Assembly: GCA_038237665.1 (NCBI GenBank)
Contig: JBBRYK010000008.1
Coordinates: 1-61,775, forward strand
Direction of reading: 5' to 3'
Origin: JBBRYK01 sp038237665
GTDB lineage: Bacteria; Actinomycetota; Thermoleophilia; Gaiellales; Gaiellaceae
DNA: 61,775 bases
Part shown: positions 15,561 to 24,299 of the stretch, piece after piece
Position numbering within the stretch: position 1 is the first letter of the stretch
Layout of the letters: every line of letters begins with the position of its first letter
Notes under the pieces: model-generated
What the model was told of the DNA's origin: nothing
The model's input: the letters and a program-made list of their open reading frames with translations, nothing else
The model's database searches: none
Position numbers and translations under genes: made by a program

Positions 15561-17498
15561 ATGGCAGTCACCGAAGAGCTCCGCATCGCCGAGATCCCCG
15601 ACCTCGAGGTCGATCCGATCACGCTCGACATCATCGAAGGGGCGCTGAAGAGCGCGCGCTTCGAGATGGACGCCGTCCTCTTCCGCTCGGCGATGAGCCC
15701 GGTCATCCGCGAGCAGCATGACGAGTTCCCGATGATCACCGACCCCCGCGGCCGGATGGTCGTGGGGCAGTTCGGCGCCTACATCAACGAGATGATGGAG
15801 ACCTGGGACCGGGGCGTGTACCCGGGCGACGTGATCCTGACCTCGGACCCGTTCAAGTGCTCCGCCTCGATCTCGCACACGAACGACTGGCTCGTCCTGC
15901 TGCCGATCTTCTACGACGGCGAGCTCGTCGGGTGGTCGTCCCAGTTCGGCCACCAGATGGACGCCGGCGGGCCGCTGCCCGGGTCGCTGCCCACGGGGGC
16001 AAAGACGATCTTCGAGGAAGGGATCATCATCCCGCCGCTCAAGATCCTCGAGCGCGGCGTCCCGCAGGAGGACGTCCTCCGCCTGATCTTGAACAACGTC
16101 CGTCTGCCGGAGATGAACCGCGCCGACCTGTTCGCGATCGTCGCAGGCTGCCGCGCGGGCGAGAAGCGCGTGATGGAGCTTTGCGAGCGCTTCGGCAAGG
16201 AGACGTACCTGGCCGCGCTCCAGGCGCTGCTCGACCGCACACACGAGGCGATGCGCAAGCTGATCCAGGTCGCGATCCCGGAAGAGCCGCAATCCTTCGA
16301 GGACTGGATCGACGACGACGGCCTCGGCAACGGGCCGTACAAGATGAAGCTGACGATCTGGCGTGAGGGCGACCACGCCTTCTTCGACTGGTCGGGAACC
16401 GACCCTCAGGCCGTCGGCCCGATCAACTTCTACCTCTCGGAAGGCATGTTCAAGATGTTCATCGGGATCTACCTGATCATGGTCAACGATCCCCAGATCC
16501 TCTTCAACGACGGCTTCTATCCGCTCCTCCACGTCGTGATGCCGGAGGGGAGCCTGCTGCGGCCGCGCTTCCCCGCCGCCCTCGGGTGCCGCACGCACGC
16601 CCTCGCCCGCCAGTTCGACGTCCTCGGCGGGGCGCTCGTCAAGCAGGCGCCGGAGCTGAACACGGCCGCCGGCTACGGGACGAGCCCGTACATGCTCTAT
16701 TCCGGCTGGGACGACAAGGGCGAGTTCTTCTACGCCATGGAGATCCTCTACGGCGGCATCCCGGGTCGCCCGATCGGGGACGGCATGGACGGCCACTCGT
16801 GGTGGCCGCTGTTCGAGAACATCCCGACCGAATACCTCGAGGCGTACTACCCGCTGCGCATCGACGGCTACACGACCGTCACCGACTCGGGCGGCGCCGG
16901 CTTCCACCGCGGCGGCAACGGCGTCGAGAAGCGGTACGTCTACCTCGAGCCCGGCGAGATCTCGATCCACGACGACCGCTGGCTGACCCGTCCCTGGGGC
17001 GTGCTCGGCGGCGAGCCCGGCGGGCGCTCCGAGAAGATCCTGCGCCGCGTGGACGGCACCGAGGAGCGACTTCCCTCGAAGTGCGACCAGATCGTCGTCG
17101 AGCCCGGCGACATGCTCATCCACCGCACCGCCGGGGGCGGCGGCTGGAAGGACCGGCTGGACCGGCCCGTCGACGCGGTCGTCCGCGACGTCTCGTTCGG
17201 GCTCGTCTCCCGGGAGAAAGCGCAAAGCTCGTACGGCGTCGTGCTGAACGAGGACGGGAGCGCCGACGCCGAGGCGACCGAGGCGGAGCGCGCACGCCAG
17301 CGCGAGGAGCGCGGCGAGCCGCTGTCGTTCGACTTCGGGCCGCCGCTCGAGGAGGTGCTCGCGTGCTGCAAGGAGGAGACAGGGCTCGACCCGCCTGCGC
17401 CGGCCAAGCCGCTCCGGTGGTCGCCGCTCGAGCCCGGGGACGAGGCGCTTGCTCGCGTCCGCAGCGGGGACGGCATTCCCGACCCCACGGGCGAGTGA
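15561..17498 (+). CDS. hyuB: Hydantoinase/oxoprolinase subunit B (first copy)
   Basis: A 645-residue HyuB partner of the preceding gene. Typical features are VDPITLDIIEGALKSARFEM at the N-terminus, NDWLVLLPIFYDGELVGWSS, GGPLPGSLPTGA, the long central PYKMKLTIWREGDHAFFDWS strand region, SGGAGFHRGGNGVEKRYVYL and the C-terminal HRTAGGGGWKDRLDRPV. It is slightly longer than common HyuB proteins because of a charged tail. GAGGAG precedes the ATG. The isochorismatase gene starts inside its stop codon (GTGA), so ring opening and decarbamoylation appear co-translated. Confidence 0.9.
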   Translation: MAVTEELRIAEIPDLEVDPITLDIIEGALKSARFEMDAVLFRSAMSPVIREQHDEFPMITDPRGRMVVGQFGAYINEMMETWDRGVYPGDVILTSDPFKCSASISHTNDWLVLLPIFYDGELVGWSSQFGHQMDAGGPLPGSLPTGAKTIFEEGIIIPPLKILERGVPQEDVLRLILNNVRLPEMNRADLFAIVAGCRAGEKRVMELCERFGKETYLAALQALLDRTHEAMRKLIQVAIPEEPQSFEDWIDDDGLGNGPYKMKLTIWREGDHAFFDWSGTDPQAVGPINFYLSEGMFKMFIGIYLIMVNDPQILFNDGFYPLLHVVMPEGSLLRPRFPAALGCRTHALARQFDVLGGALVKQAPELNTAAGYGTSPYMLYSGWDDKGEFFYAMEILYGGIPGRPIGDGMDGHSWWPLFENIPTEYLEAYYPLRIDGYTTVTDSGGAGFHRGGNGVEKRYVYLEPGEISIHDDRWLTRPWGVLGGEPGGRSEKILRRVDGTEERLPSKCDQIVVEPGDMLIHRTAGGGGWKDRLDRPVDAVVRDVSFGLVSREKAQSSYGVVLNEDGSADAEATEAERARQREERGEPLSFDFGPPLEEVLACCKEETGLDPPAPAKPLRWSPLEPGDEALARVRSGDGIPDPTGE

Positions 17499-18115
17499 AG
17501 GACGACGGTTTTCACGGGCGCGCGGGCTTCGGCCGGCGCCCGGCACTCGTCGTCGTCGACGTCAACATCGGCTTCACCGATCCGGAATCGCCGCTCGTGT
17601 GCGACCTCGATGGGGTCGTCGAGGCGATCGCGCGGCTGCTCGAGGAGGCGCGTCGAGCGGGCATCCCCGTCGTCTTCACGACGGTCGCCTACGACGAGGC
17701 CGCGAAGGAGGCGGCCGCGGTCTTCATCGACAAGGTGCCTGCGCTGCTGACGCTGGAGGCGGGCAGCCGCTGGGTCGAGATCGACCCGCGGATCGCGCCG
17801 CTCCCCCACGAACCCGTGCTGACGAAGCTGTTCGCCTCAGCATTCTTCGGTACCTCACTCGCAGAGCTCCTCGCGGGGGCGGGCTGCGACAGCCTGATCG
17901 TTACGGGCGCGTCCACCTCGGGCTGCATCCGCGCGACCGTCGTCGACGCTCTCCAGCACGGCTACCGGCCGATCGTGCCGCGGGAGGCCGTGGGCGACCG
18001 AAACCACGCGGCGCACGAGGCAAACCTCTTCGACATCGATGCCAAGTACGGCGACATCGTCTCCATCGAGGAGGCGATCGAACACCTGGGCGCCCTGGCG
18101 GCGGTGGCGCGATGA
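17495..18115 (+). CDS. Isochorismatase-fold amidohydrolase, N-carbamoylsarcosine amidase type (first copy)
   Basis: A 206-residue cysteine hydrolase. The catalytic triad is visible as Asp22 (LVVVDVNIGFTD), Lys111 (LTKLFASAFFGT) and Cys144 (GASTSGCIRATVVDALQHGY), and it ends in the diagnostic PREAVGDRNHAAHEANLFDI. This combination, with FASAFFGT and GDR..., resembles N-carbamoylsarcosine amidohydrolase, which releases sarcosine, CO2 and NH3. Position directly after hydantoinase AB supports a ring-opened N-carbamoyl amino acid as substrate. A paralogue lies at 53546-54199 beside dihydropyrimidinase, and a sarcosine oxidase is encoded at 47663-48817. Confidence 0.87.
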   Translation: MKDDGFHGRAGFGRRPALVVVDVNIGFTDPESPLVCDLDGVVEAIARLLEEARRAGIPVVFTTVAYDEAAKEAAAVFIDKVPALLTLEAGSRWVEIDPRIAPLPHEPVLTKLFASAFFGTSLAELLAGAGCDSLIVTGASTSGCIRATVVDALQHGYRPIVPREAVGDRNHAAHEANLFDIDAKYGDIVSIEEAIEHLGALAAVAR

Positions 18116-18810
18116 TCGTGCGCGACGCCGGCGACGCCTGGCAGGTCGTCCTCCAGACCGACCACGCCGACCTCTCTGCCGCGTTCGCGCGCGCGTGGAG
18201 CGATCAGGGCCCAGAACACGATTCGCTCGTCACCGCGGCCGAGCGCCACGACGACGGGTGGGCGGTCTGGGAGCAGGCCCCGCGGACCGACCCGGACGGC
18301 AAGCCGGTCACCTTCCTCGAGGTCGACGTCCGTTCGCACCTCGCGTTCTACCGGGCGGGAATCGCAGCGATCACCGAACAGGACCCCCACGCCGGGCTGC
18401 TCGTCTCGATGCACGGAGCAGGCATCTACAAGCAGCGCTACGGGCTCGATCCGGGGCTCGGGCTCGCGCGTGCAGCCGAGGCCCAGGAGGAGGTCGACGC
18501 GTTCGTGGCCGAGCAGGAGGCGAAGTTCGGAGGCGACCCCGGCGAGCACCGCGGCGAGTACGAGCTCCTTCAGCTCTACGACCGGCTGTCGCTCTACTTC
18601 TGCATGCGGGACGTGGAGAAGGGCGAGGCCGCCGAGCTCCAGGGCTACCGGCTCGAGCCGATCGCGCCCTGGCACGTGCGGATGGCCCCGTACCCGTTCG
18701 GCGAGAGCCCTGCGCGCTTCTCGCTCCTACGGCGCGTGCTCGCGAAGAGCGTCCGCACAGACGTGCTCGGGACGGAGCCCGAGCGCGTCGAGATCACGAT
18801 CGAGCGTTAG
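18112..18810 (+). CDS. DUF3891 family protein (232 aa)
   Basis: MIVRDAGDAWQVVLQTDHAD, then SLVTAAERHDDGWAVWEQAP and LLVSMHGAGIYKQRYG are the hallmarks of DUF3891. The conserved TDHADL, ERHDDGW and MHGAG clusters look like an HD-type metal site, which suggests a hydrolase, but no activity is established to my knowledge. ATG 18112 overlaps the amidase stop (ATGA). Being last in the hydantoinase operon implies a role in handling the same substrate or a toxic intermediate. It overlaps the convergent cyclase stop by 4 nt. Confidence 0.8.
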   Translation: MIVRDAGDAWQVVLQTDHADLSAAFARAWSDQGPEHDSLVTAAERHDDGWAVWEQAPRTDPDGKPVTFLEVDVRSHLAFYRAGIAAITEQDPHAGLLVSMHGAGIYKQRYGLDPGLGLARAAEAQEEVDAFVAEQEAKFGGDPGEHRGEYELLQLYDRLSLYFCMRDVEKGEAAELQGYRLEPIAPWHVRMAPYPFGESPARFSLLRRVLAKSVRTDVLGTEPERVEITIER

Positions 18811-19490
18811 CCCTCGACGATGCCCACCGCCCGCACGGGCGAGCCGTACGCCGTTTCGAGCCGGAGCGGGAACCCGTAGAAGCGGAAGCGCTGGTTCAAC
18901 ACCTCGGTCAGGTTGTTCAGGTTCTCGTAGTGGGTCAGTCCGCGCTCGGCGCACGCCTTGTGGGTCGGGTATTCGTCCGTCAGGTAGACGAGGTCAGGGC
19001 TGATCGTCTCGACGCCGAAGATCTTCACGCCGCGATCCGCCATCCAGTGCACGGCTTCGGCCGAGATGCCGGCGAAGCCGTCGAGGAAGGCGGGCGTCCC
19101 GGCCGTGCGGTTGTAGTGGTCTGAGCAGAAGAGCAGGACGTCGCCCTCGTTCAGCTCCTGCCCGGAGGCATCGACCGCCTGCTCTACCTCGCCGGCCGTG
19201 ACGTCGTGGCCCTTCGGGTAGGCGCGGATGTCGACGCAGAGGGCGTCGCCGCAGAAGGTGTCGAGCGGCATCTCGGCGATCGCCGCGCCGCCCTTCGAGT
19301 AGTGACCGAACGCGTCGACGTGGGTCGCCGCGTGGTTCGAGGTGATGATGATCTCGGCGCTGAACGAGGGCCTTCCGGGCGGCGCGTCCGTGTGCTCGAT
19401 GTGCCGCAGGATCTGCGTCGGCGGGAAGAACGGGTGGAGCTGCGACTCCCGGGAAAGCGGTTGGGAGAGATCGATGACGCGCCCCGCCAT
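18807..19490 (-). CDS. Cyclase/kynurenine-formamidase-like metal hydrolase
   Basis: A 227-residue member of the cyclase family (PF04199). RVIDLSQPLSRESQLHPFFP at the start, NHAATHVDAFGHYSKGG (the H-x-x-T-H-x-D metal motif, about 80-87), LLFCSDHYNRTAGTPAFLDG and IFGVETISPD are typical. Known members hydrolyse N-formylkynurenine, isatin or similar amide/lactam bonds. The start ATG 19490 is 2 nt from the creatininase stop, so the two amide-ring hydrolases are one operon. The shared promoter carries the GTCTGAC palindromes. Substrate not determined; a small cyclic amide fits. Confidence 0.87.
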   Translation of the reverse strand: MAGRVIDLSQPLSRESQLHPFFPPTQILRHIEHTDAPPGRPSFSAEIIITSNHAATHVDAFGHYSKGGAAIAEMPLDTFCGDALCVDIRAYPKGHDVTAGEVEQAVDASGQELNEGDVLLFCSDHYNRTAGTPAFLDGFAGISAEAVHWMADRGVKIFGVETISPDLVYLTDEYPTHKACAERGLTHYENLNNLTEVLNQRFRFYGFPLRLETAYGSPVRAVGIVEG

Positions 19491-19492
19491 GG

Positions 19493-20269
19493 CTACTCCT
19501 TTCCGGCCAGGTCCTTGCAGACCTGGACGATCCTGGGCACGACCGCGGCGACCATCCGGTCGCCCAGTTCCCGCCCGGCCCTGGTCGCGTCGCCGACGAC
19601 CCCGGACGGCGTGATGTCGCGGAGCATGTCCATCGGCACGATCACGCCGGGCCCCTTGGGGCGCATCTCGTAGCGTCCGAGCGACGTCCAGGGAAGCCCC
19701 GCCTCCCGGACCGCAGAGCCGCGGTCGTAGGCGTCGCGCGTTGCGCGATCGGGATAGACGGTCTGCCCGAGCGCCATCGCCAGCGACGTCTCGGCCTCCT
19801 CGGCGTGGATCATCGGCCCCTCGACGTCCGCGAGCACGTCGCTCGCGAGGTCCCACCACTGGGCGAGGAAGACGCGGCGACCCGTCGTCTCGAAGTAGTG
19901 GTTCACGGCGACGGTCAGCGCCGCGATGTTGCCGCCGTGCCCGTTGACGGCGACGAGGTTCTCGAAGCCGTGGTGGGCGAGCGAGTCGCAGATCTCCCCG
20001 AAGACCTGGAGAAACGTGGTCGTCGAGAGCCGCATGCTCCCCGGGAACTGCATGTGGTACCAGGAGAGCGTCACGTTCAGCGTCGGCGCGACCAGGAGCT
20101 CGACGCCCTCCCCCTCCCCGAGCTCGGCGGCGCGGGCGCAGAGCGAGCGGGCGATCACACAGTCGGTGTCGAGCGGCAGGTGGTGACCGTGCTGCTCGGT
20201 CGTCCCGATCGGGATCAGCACGGCGTCGACGCCGCGCGCGATCGCGGCCTCGACCTCGGGCCAGGTCAA
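19493..20269 (-). CDS. Creatininase-family amidohydrolase
   Basis: Creatininase/MftE fold. IPIGTTEQHGHHLPLDTDCV contains the metal-binding Glu-x-His and Asp; TLSWYHMQFPGSMRLSTTTF, VAVNGHGGNIAALTVAVNHY and IHAEEAETSLAMALG complete the active site. Members hydrolyse creatinine to creatine, or act on formamides in cofactor synthesis. No canonical ATG/GTG start lies close to the fold. TTG 20269 gives MTWPEVEAAIARG and leaves the palindromic operators upstream; a GTG at 20431 would overlap the divergent hydrolase and is unlikely. The hydantoinase, amidase and sarcosine oxidase in the window make creatinine chemistry plausible. Confidence 0.85.
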   Translation of the reverse strand: MTWPEVEAAIARGVDAVLIPIGTTEQHGHHLPLDTDCVIARSLCARAAELGEGEGVELLVAPTLNVTLSWYHMQFPGSMRLSTTTFLQVFGEICDSLAHHGFENLVAVNGHGGNIAALTVAVNHYFETTGRRVFLAQWWDLASDVLADVEGPMIHAEEAETSLAMALGQTVYPDRATRDAYDRGSAVREAGLPWTSLGRYEMRPKGPGVIVPMDMLRDITPSGVVGDATRAGRELGDRMVAAVVPRIVQVCKDLAGKE

Positions 20270-20299
20270 ACGCTCGATGAACCGTTCGGCGATGCGGCG

Positions 20300-20352
20300 A
20301 GTCTGACGTGCCGCGGCGACGCTTTCAACGGATGTCTGACATCTGAGATAGT
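20300..20352. promoter_or_regulatory. Divergent promoter with two GTCTGAC operators
   Basis: The perfect palindrome GATGTC-T-GACATC at 20331-20343 and a second core GTCTGAC at 20301-20307 have centres 33 bp apart, about three helical turns. For the plus strand, TTCAAC (20324-20329), 17 nt, GATAGT (20347-20352) is a usable sigma-70 promoter with the first operator in its spacer. For the minus strand, TTGAAA (complement of 20323-20328), 17 nt, CAGACT overlaps the second operator. The pattern TGT-N3-ACA agrees with the FadR-type GntR consensus TNGTNNNACNA. It controls creatininase/cyclase and hydrolase/permease. Confidence 0.6.
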
Positions 20353-20381
20353 CACCCTCAGGCGGAAAGGAGGCAGGGGCG

Positions 20382-21251
20382 ATGGAGGGCAAGGCGCAGG
20401 TCAACGGGATCGACCTCTGGTACCGGATCACGGGCGAGGGCGAGCCGGTCTTTCAGATCCACGGGGCAGGGTTCGGGCACTTCAACTTCGATCCGGCCAC
20501 ACCCGAGCTGTCGAAGCATTTCCGGGTCGTCGACTACGACCTGCGCGGCTACGGCGCATCCGACCGGCCGGTGCAGGACTACGAGATGGAGGTCTGGGCC
20601 GACGACCTGGCCGGGCTGATGGACGCGCTCGAGGTGGACGAGGCCCATGTCCACGGGACGTCGATGGGCGGGATGATCGCGATCGCGTTCGCCGGCAAGT
20701 ACCCGGAGCGGACGACATCGGTCGTGATCAACTGCGCCGCCGCGAAGCTCGGCGTCACCGGCCGGCTGATCTTCAAGAACTGGATCGACATCGCGCTTCT
20801 CGACCCGGACGGGCCGGGGAGCCGCCTCCTCGCGGAGCTGATCACCTGGCAGGCGCTCTCGAAGCGATTCCTCGAGGAGCAGGACGCGACCGGGCTGACG
20901 GATCTGATCCAACGGATCCTGCGCGACTCGAACCGGATCGAGGTCTTCACGGCGGCCTGCCAGGCGATGTGCGACATGGATCTACGGCCCTGGCTGCCGC
21001 GGATCACCTCGCCGGCGCTCGTCCTCGGGGGAGACGAGGACGTGATGACGCCGTGGGACCAGGGGCCGGAGGGCGCCGGGCAGGAGGCGATCTTCGCAGG
21101 CATCCCGAACGCGGAGAAGCACGTCATCGTCGGCTCGAACCACTCGACGATCTTCGACAACTCGGCGGAGCACAACCGGGTGGTGATCGACTTCTTCAAG
21201 CGCCACAGCCGGGCGGCGGCGCCCGCCCGGGCCGGAGCCGTAACGGCGTAG
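20382..21251 (+). CDS. Alpha/beta hydrolase
   Basis: A 289-residue alpha/beta-hydrolase. The oxyanion region is FQIHGAGFGHFN, the nucleophile elbow is HGTSMGGMIAIAFAG with Ser94, the acid lies near LVLGGDEDVMTPWDQGP, and the His is in VGSNHSTIFD. Weakly conserved specificity means esters, lactones or amides are all possible; RutD-like aminoacrylate hydrolases are relatives in pyrimidine gene sets. AAAGGAGG precedes the ATG at 20382. It is 3 nt from the NCS1 permease gene and shares its operator-controlled promoter. A second, similar hydrolase (48828-49661) is also next to the same operator type. Confidence 0.85.
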   Translation: MEGKAQVNGIDLWYRITGEGEPVFQIHGAGFGHFNFDPATPELSKHFRVVDYDLRGYGASDRPVQDYEMEVWADDLAGLMDALEVDEAHVHGTSMGGMIAIAFAGKYPERTTSVVINCAAAKLGVTGRLIFKNWIDIALLDPDGPGSRLLAELITWQALSKRFLEEQDATGLTDLIQRILRDSNRIEVFTAACQAMCDMDLRPWLPRITSPALVLGGDEDVMTPWDQGPEGAGQEAIFAGIPNAEKHVIVGSNHSTIFDNSAEHNRVVIDFFKRHSRAAAPARAGAVTA

Positions 21252-21254
21252 CGC

Positions 21255-22610
21255 ATGCCGACGGTCGAGGAATTCGGGGTCGAGCCGATCCCGGCCGAGC
21301 TGCGGACGGTCGGCTGGCGCGACCTGTTCGCGATCAACTTCACCTTCTTCTTGAACCCCGTGATGTACGTCCTCGGCGCGCTCGCCGTCGTCGACGGCGG
21401 CCTGCCGCTGTGGTGGGCGGTCGCCGCGATGGTGATCGGCCAGGCGCTCGCGTTCGCGCTCCTGGTCGTCGTCGCCGAGCCCGGAGTCGACCAGGGCCTG
21501 CCCGGTCAGGTGGCCATGCGGGCGACCTTCGGCTTCTGGGGCGCGCGAGCGCTCACCTCGCCGTACCGGATGGTGGCTGCGACGTACTGGTTCGCGGCGC
21601 AGGCGCTGGCCGGCTCGCTCGGGATCCAGGCGATCTTCCTCGCGATCAGCGGCCACCGCCTTTCACTCGTGCCGGTCGCGCTCGCGCTCGGAGCGTTCCA
21701 CGCGATCCTCGCCGTGCTCGGCTTCGACGTCATGCGCTACGTGCTCCGGGTCGTGCTGCCCTTGTCGCTCGCCTTCACCGGCGTCCTCGTCGGCCTCTAC
21801 ATCGCCTCCGACGACCCGCGGTACGCGGTCGGCCGTGTCTTCCACTCGCCCGACCAGCACCTCACCTGGGCGGGCCTTGCCACCTACGTGACGGTGATGT
21901 GCGGGGCATCCCTGACGCTCGTCACGAGCGTCGCCGACTTCTGCCGCTACACGCCCACGCGCCGCGACATGCGAATCGGCCTCGCCGCCTCGGCCCTCCT
22001 CTCGGCCGTCGTAACGACCTTCGTCGGCGGCTATGCCGCGGCCGCGACGGGCGAGGTGAACCCCTTCATCGCGGTCGCAGAGCTGACCCGGAACAACGTC
22101 CTGCTGGTGCTTCTGCTGATCGCGATCGTCGTCCAGGGCATCGCGGCCAACATCACGAACGTGTATACAGCCGGGCTCTCGCTCGTGAATGCCCTGCCTG
22201 TGCTCGGCCGGTTACGGGCGACGATCCTCGTCGCGGCCGGCGCGGTCGCCCTCGCGGCATTCCCCGACCTGATCGAGCAGGCGCAGCGCTGGATCGTCCA
22301 CCTCGGGAACGTCGCGTCACCGCTCGCCGGCGTCGTCCTCGCGGACTACGTCGTCCGCAAGCGCCGGCGGATCGACGTGCCGGCGCTCTTCGACCCTTCC
22401 GGGCCGTACCGTTACGTCAACGGGGTCAGCGTCGCGGCCGTGGCGGCGGTCGCCGCCGGCGTCGGCGTCTACAACGCGGTTCCGCACTCCTGGCTGAAGG
22501 TCGCGTGGGGCCTCGCCGCCGGTGGGGCGTGCTATCTCGCGCTGGCCGGGCTCGAGCGAACGCCGCGTCCACGCGAATCGGTCGAACCTGCTCTGAAGAA
22601 GGTCATTTGA
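21255..22610 (+). CDS. NCS1-family purine/pyrimidine-type permease (CodB-like)
   Basis: A 451-residue membrane protein with about 12 hydrophobic helices. GWRDLFAINFTFFLNPVMYV in helix 1, GQVAMRATFGFWGAR, TLVTSVADFCRYTPTRRDMR and VVQGIAANITNVYTAGLSLV are typical NCS1 signatures. NCS1 carriers import cytosine, allantoin, hydantoins or related rings with Na+ or H+. The co-transcribed hydrolase, divergent creatininase and nearby hydantoinase genes indicate a cyclic amide or ureide substrate. Its stop overlaps the -35 box of the next promoter. Confidence 0.9.
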   Translation: MPTVEEFGVEPIPAELRTVGWRDLFAINFTFFLNPVMYVLGALAVVDGGLPLWWAVAAMVIGQALAFALLVVVAEPGVDQGLPGQVAMRATFGFWGARALTSPYRMVAATYWFAAQALAGSLGIQAIFLAISGHRLSLVPVALALGAFHAILAVLGFDVMRYVLRVVLPLSLAFTGVLVGLYIASDDPRYAVGRVFHSPDQHLTWAGLATYVTVMCGASLTLVTSVADFCRYTPTRRDMRIGLAASALLSAVVTTFVGGYAAAATGEVNPFIAVAELTRNNVLLVLLLIAIVVQGIAANITNVYTAGLSLVNALPVLGRLRATILVAAGAVALAAFPDLIEQAQRWIVHLGNVASPLAGVVLADYVVRKRRRIDVPALFDPSGPYRYVNGVSVAAVAAVAAGVGVYNAVPHSWLKVAWGLAAGGACYLALAGLERTPRPRESVEPALKKVI

Positions 22611-22635
22611 CTCGGCGAACGCGCGGTTGTATACA
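22607..22635 (+). promoter_or_regulatory. Sigma-70-type promoter of the ABC importer, -10 embedded in a palindrome
   Basis: TTGACT (22607-22612), a 17-nt spacer and TATACA (22630-22635) form a near-consensus promoter. The -35 box overlaps the permease stop codon. The -10 box lies within the perfect palindrome TGTATACA (22628-22635), which also resembles GntR-type operators, so both readings (extended -10, operator) are open. The transcript would have a leader of about 120 nt before the binding-protein ATG. Confidence 0.65.
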
Positions 22636-22662
22636 CACTCCATCCTCTGTCAGGGCGCGACA

Positions 22663-22697
22663 CCACGGTCGGATGAGGGCGTCCACGGGCGGACGCC
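22663..22697 (+). promoter_or_regulatory. Structured 5' leader with a tandem CCACGGNCGGA repeat
   Basis: Two 11-nt copies, CCACGGTCGGA (22663-22673) and CCACGGGCGGA (22683-22693), are spaced exactly 20 nt apart. The second lies in a 7-bp hairpin GGCGTCC/GGACGCC (22678-22684 and 22691-22697) with loop ACGGGC. The first can form only a 4-bp hairpin (CGAC/GTCG). This could be a tandem protein-binding site or an RNA element. It is not a clear match to a riboswitch I know. Confidence 0.3.
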
Positions 22698-22763
22698 GGA
22701 GAGTGGCTGGCGCTCGGAGGCGACGTCCTCACATTGAGCGGCGGGGGGAAAGGAGAGCGGTGT

Positions 22764-24293
22764 ATGAGTGAGCTCGAGGAGTTCGATTCGAACGAGCACG
22801 CGAAGCAGCTCGGGTACAACAGGGAGCTCGGCCACGGAGACTTCTCCGAGCGCGAGGTGATCCAGGACGAAGAGCAGCGCGGGATGTCCCGGCGCGACCT
22901 GTTCGTCAAGGGCGCGGTCGGCGTGGCCGCGGTCAGCAGTCTCGGCGCCCTCGCGGGACGGGCCGCTGCGGCTCCGGCGGCGAGCGGCAAGTTCACCGGC
23001 ACGCTGCGGGTGATCTCGCTGGGCGTCGAATTCCCGACGCCCGAGGTCGCGAAGCGGATCAAGCAAGACCTCGGGTTCTCGGTTGCCATCACGGCGACCG
23101 ATCCGGTAACCGAGGCGCAGAAGGCGATCACGGCCCCGGAGACGTTCGACATCTTCGGCGGCTACAACTACCAGGACATTCAGGCCTGGTCAGCGCACAA
23201 CCTGCTCCCGATCGACACGACGAAGATCCATGCGTGGAACCAGCTCTACAAGCTGTTCGCCTGGGGCAAGGTCCATCCCGGCTCAGGGAGCGAGACATAC
23301 GGCGACGGCGATGCACCATTCCGCGCGCTCTTCCTCAAGCAGGGGACGAGCGGCCTGCCCCTGACACGGGAGGCCCCGAAGGCGAACAAGGACATCGTGC
23401 AGTGGATCGACGAGAAGACCGGCAAGCCGCACACGTCCAACATGCCGCGTTACATCGTCGGAACCCCGGCCCACTTCAACGCCGACTCGGTCGGATACAA
23501 CGCCGACGTCATCAAAAAGCAGCCGAATCAGGTCGGCTGGCAGGAGCTCTTGAACTCGAAGTGGAAGGGCAAGGTCGGGCTGCTGAAGGATCCGGGCATC
23601 GTGATGCAGGACATCGGCAATGCGACCAAGGCGCTCGGGATCTTCAAGCCCAAGGACATGGGCAACATGACGATCGCCGAGATCGACCGCGTCGTGAAGA
23701 TCGCGACGAAGTACAAGAAGGCCGGTCAGTTCCGCGCCTACTGGGCCAACTTCAACGAGTCGGTCAACCTGATGGCCTCGAAGGAGGTCGTGCTCGAGTC
23801 GATGTGGTCGCCGGCCGTGGCGCTACTGGTAGCGCAGGGCGTCAACGTCAAGTACGCGGCCCCGCCCACGGGTTTCCGCGGGTGGTGCAGCTCGAACGGG
23901 ATCGCCGCCCATGTGGCGAAGGATCCCGCCAAGCTGCAGGCCTGCTACGACTACCTGAACTGGATGTACAGCGGCTGGCTCGGTGCCACGATCATGCGGC
24001 AGGGCTACTACATCGGGAACGGGGCGACGCTCTTGAGCTGGATCAAGTCCCACCCGAACGAGAAGGCCGGTGGCATTCCGTTCAAGGCCGACGAGTACGA
24101 CTTCTGGTACAACGGCAAGCGGGCGACGCGCGACCTGCCCGGAATCACCGGCAAGGTCGGGGACATCAAGAAGGGCTCCGTTCGAGACGGCGGCTCGTTC
24201 ACGCAACGCATCGGCCACTACTCGTCCTGGAACTCGTACTTCACGAACAGCACGTTCCAGATCAAACGTTGGAACGACTTCCTCAGCGCCTAG
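22764..24293 (+). CDS. Tat-exported ABC substrate-binding protein, polyamine (PotD) type
   Basis: A 509-residue periplasmic-binding protein. A twin-arginine signal MSRRDLFVKGAVGVAAVSSL begins at residue 41, followed by ALAGRAAAAP with probable cleavage near residue 70. The mature part resembles spermidine/putrescine-type binding proteins (MWSPAVALLVAQGVNVKYAA, YDYLNWMYSGWLGATIMRQG). The 40 acidic residues before the Tat motif are unusual; an internal ATG at 22884 would remove them. AAAGGAGAG precedes ATG 22764. First gene of a complete importer. Ligand unknown; a cationic or zwitterionic nitrogen compound fits the island. Confidence 0.85.
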   Translation: MSELEEFDSNEHAKQLGYNRELGHGDFSEREVIQDEEQRGMSRRDLFVKGAVGVAAVSSLGALAGRAAAAPAASGKFTGTLRVISLGVEFPTPEVAKRIKQDLGFSVAITATDPVTEAQKAITAPETFDIFGGYNYQDIQAWSAHNLLPIDTTKIHAWNQLYKLFAWGKVHPGSGSETYGDGDAPFRALFLKQGTSGLPLTREAPKANKDIVQWIDEKTGKPHTSNMPRYIVGTPAHFNADSVGYNADVIKKQPNQVGWQELLNSKWKGKVGLLKDPGIVMQDIGNATKALGIFKPKDMGNMTIAEIDRVVKIATKYKKAGQFRAYWANFNESVNLMASKEVVLESMWSPAVALLVAQGVNVKYAAPPTGFRGWCSSNGIAAHVAKDPAKLQACYDYLNWMYSGWLGATIMRQGYYIGNGATLLSWIKSHPNEKAGGIPFKADEYDFWYNGKRATRDLPGITGKVGDIKKGSVRDGGSFTQRIGHYSSWNSYFTNSTFQIKRWNDFLSA

Positions 24294-24299
24294 GACTCC

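Noticed and set aside
22162..22169. TGTATACA inside the NCS1 permease gene as a third member of the promoter/operator class.
   Set aside because: It encodes the N-V-Y-T segment of a membrane helix, has no -35 at proper distance that I can see, and lies about 600 nt before the next start.
19805..22771. Long plus-strand open frame of nearly 1000 codons through the creatininase, hydrolase and permease region.
   Set aside because: Low-complexity Arg/Gly/Ala translation with no domain. The real genes on both strands explain the DNA.
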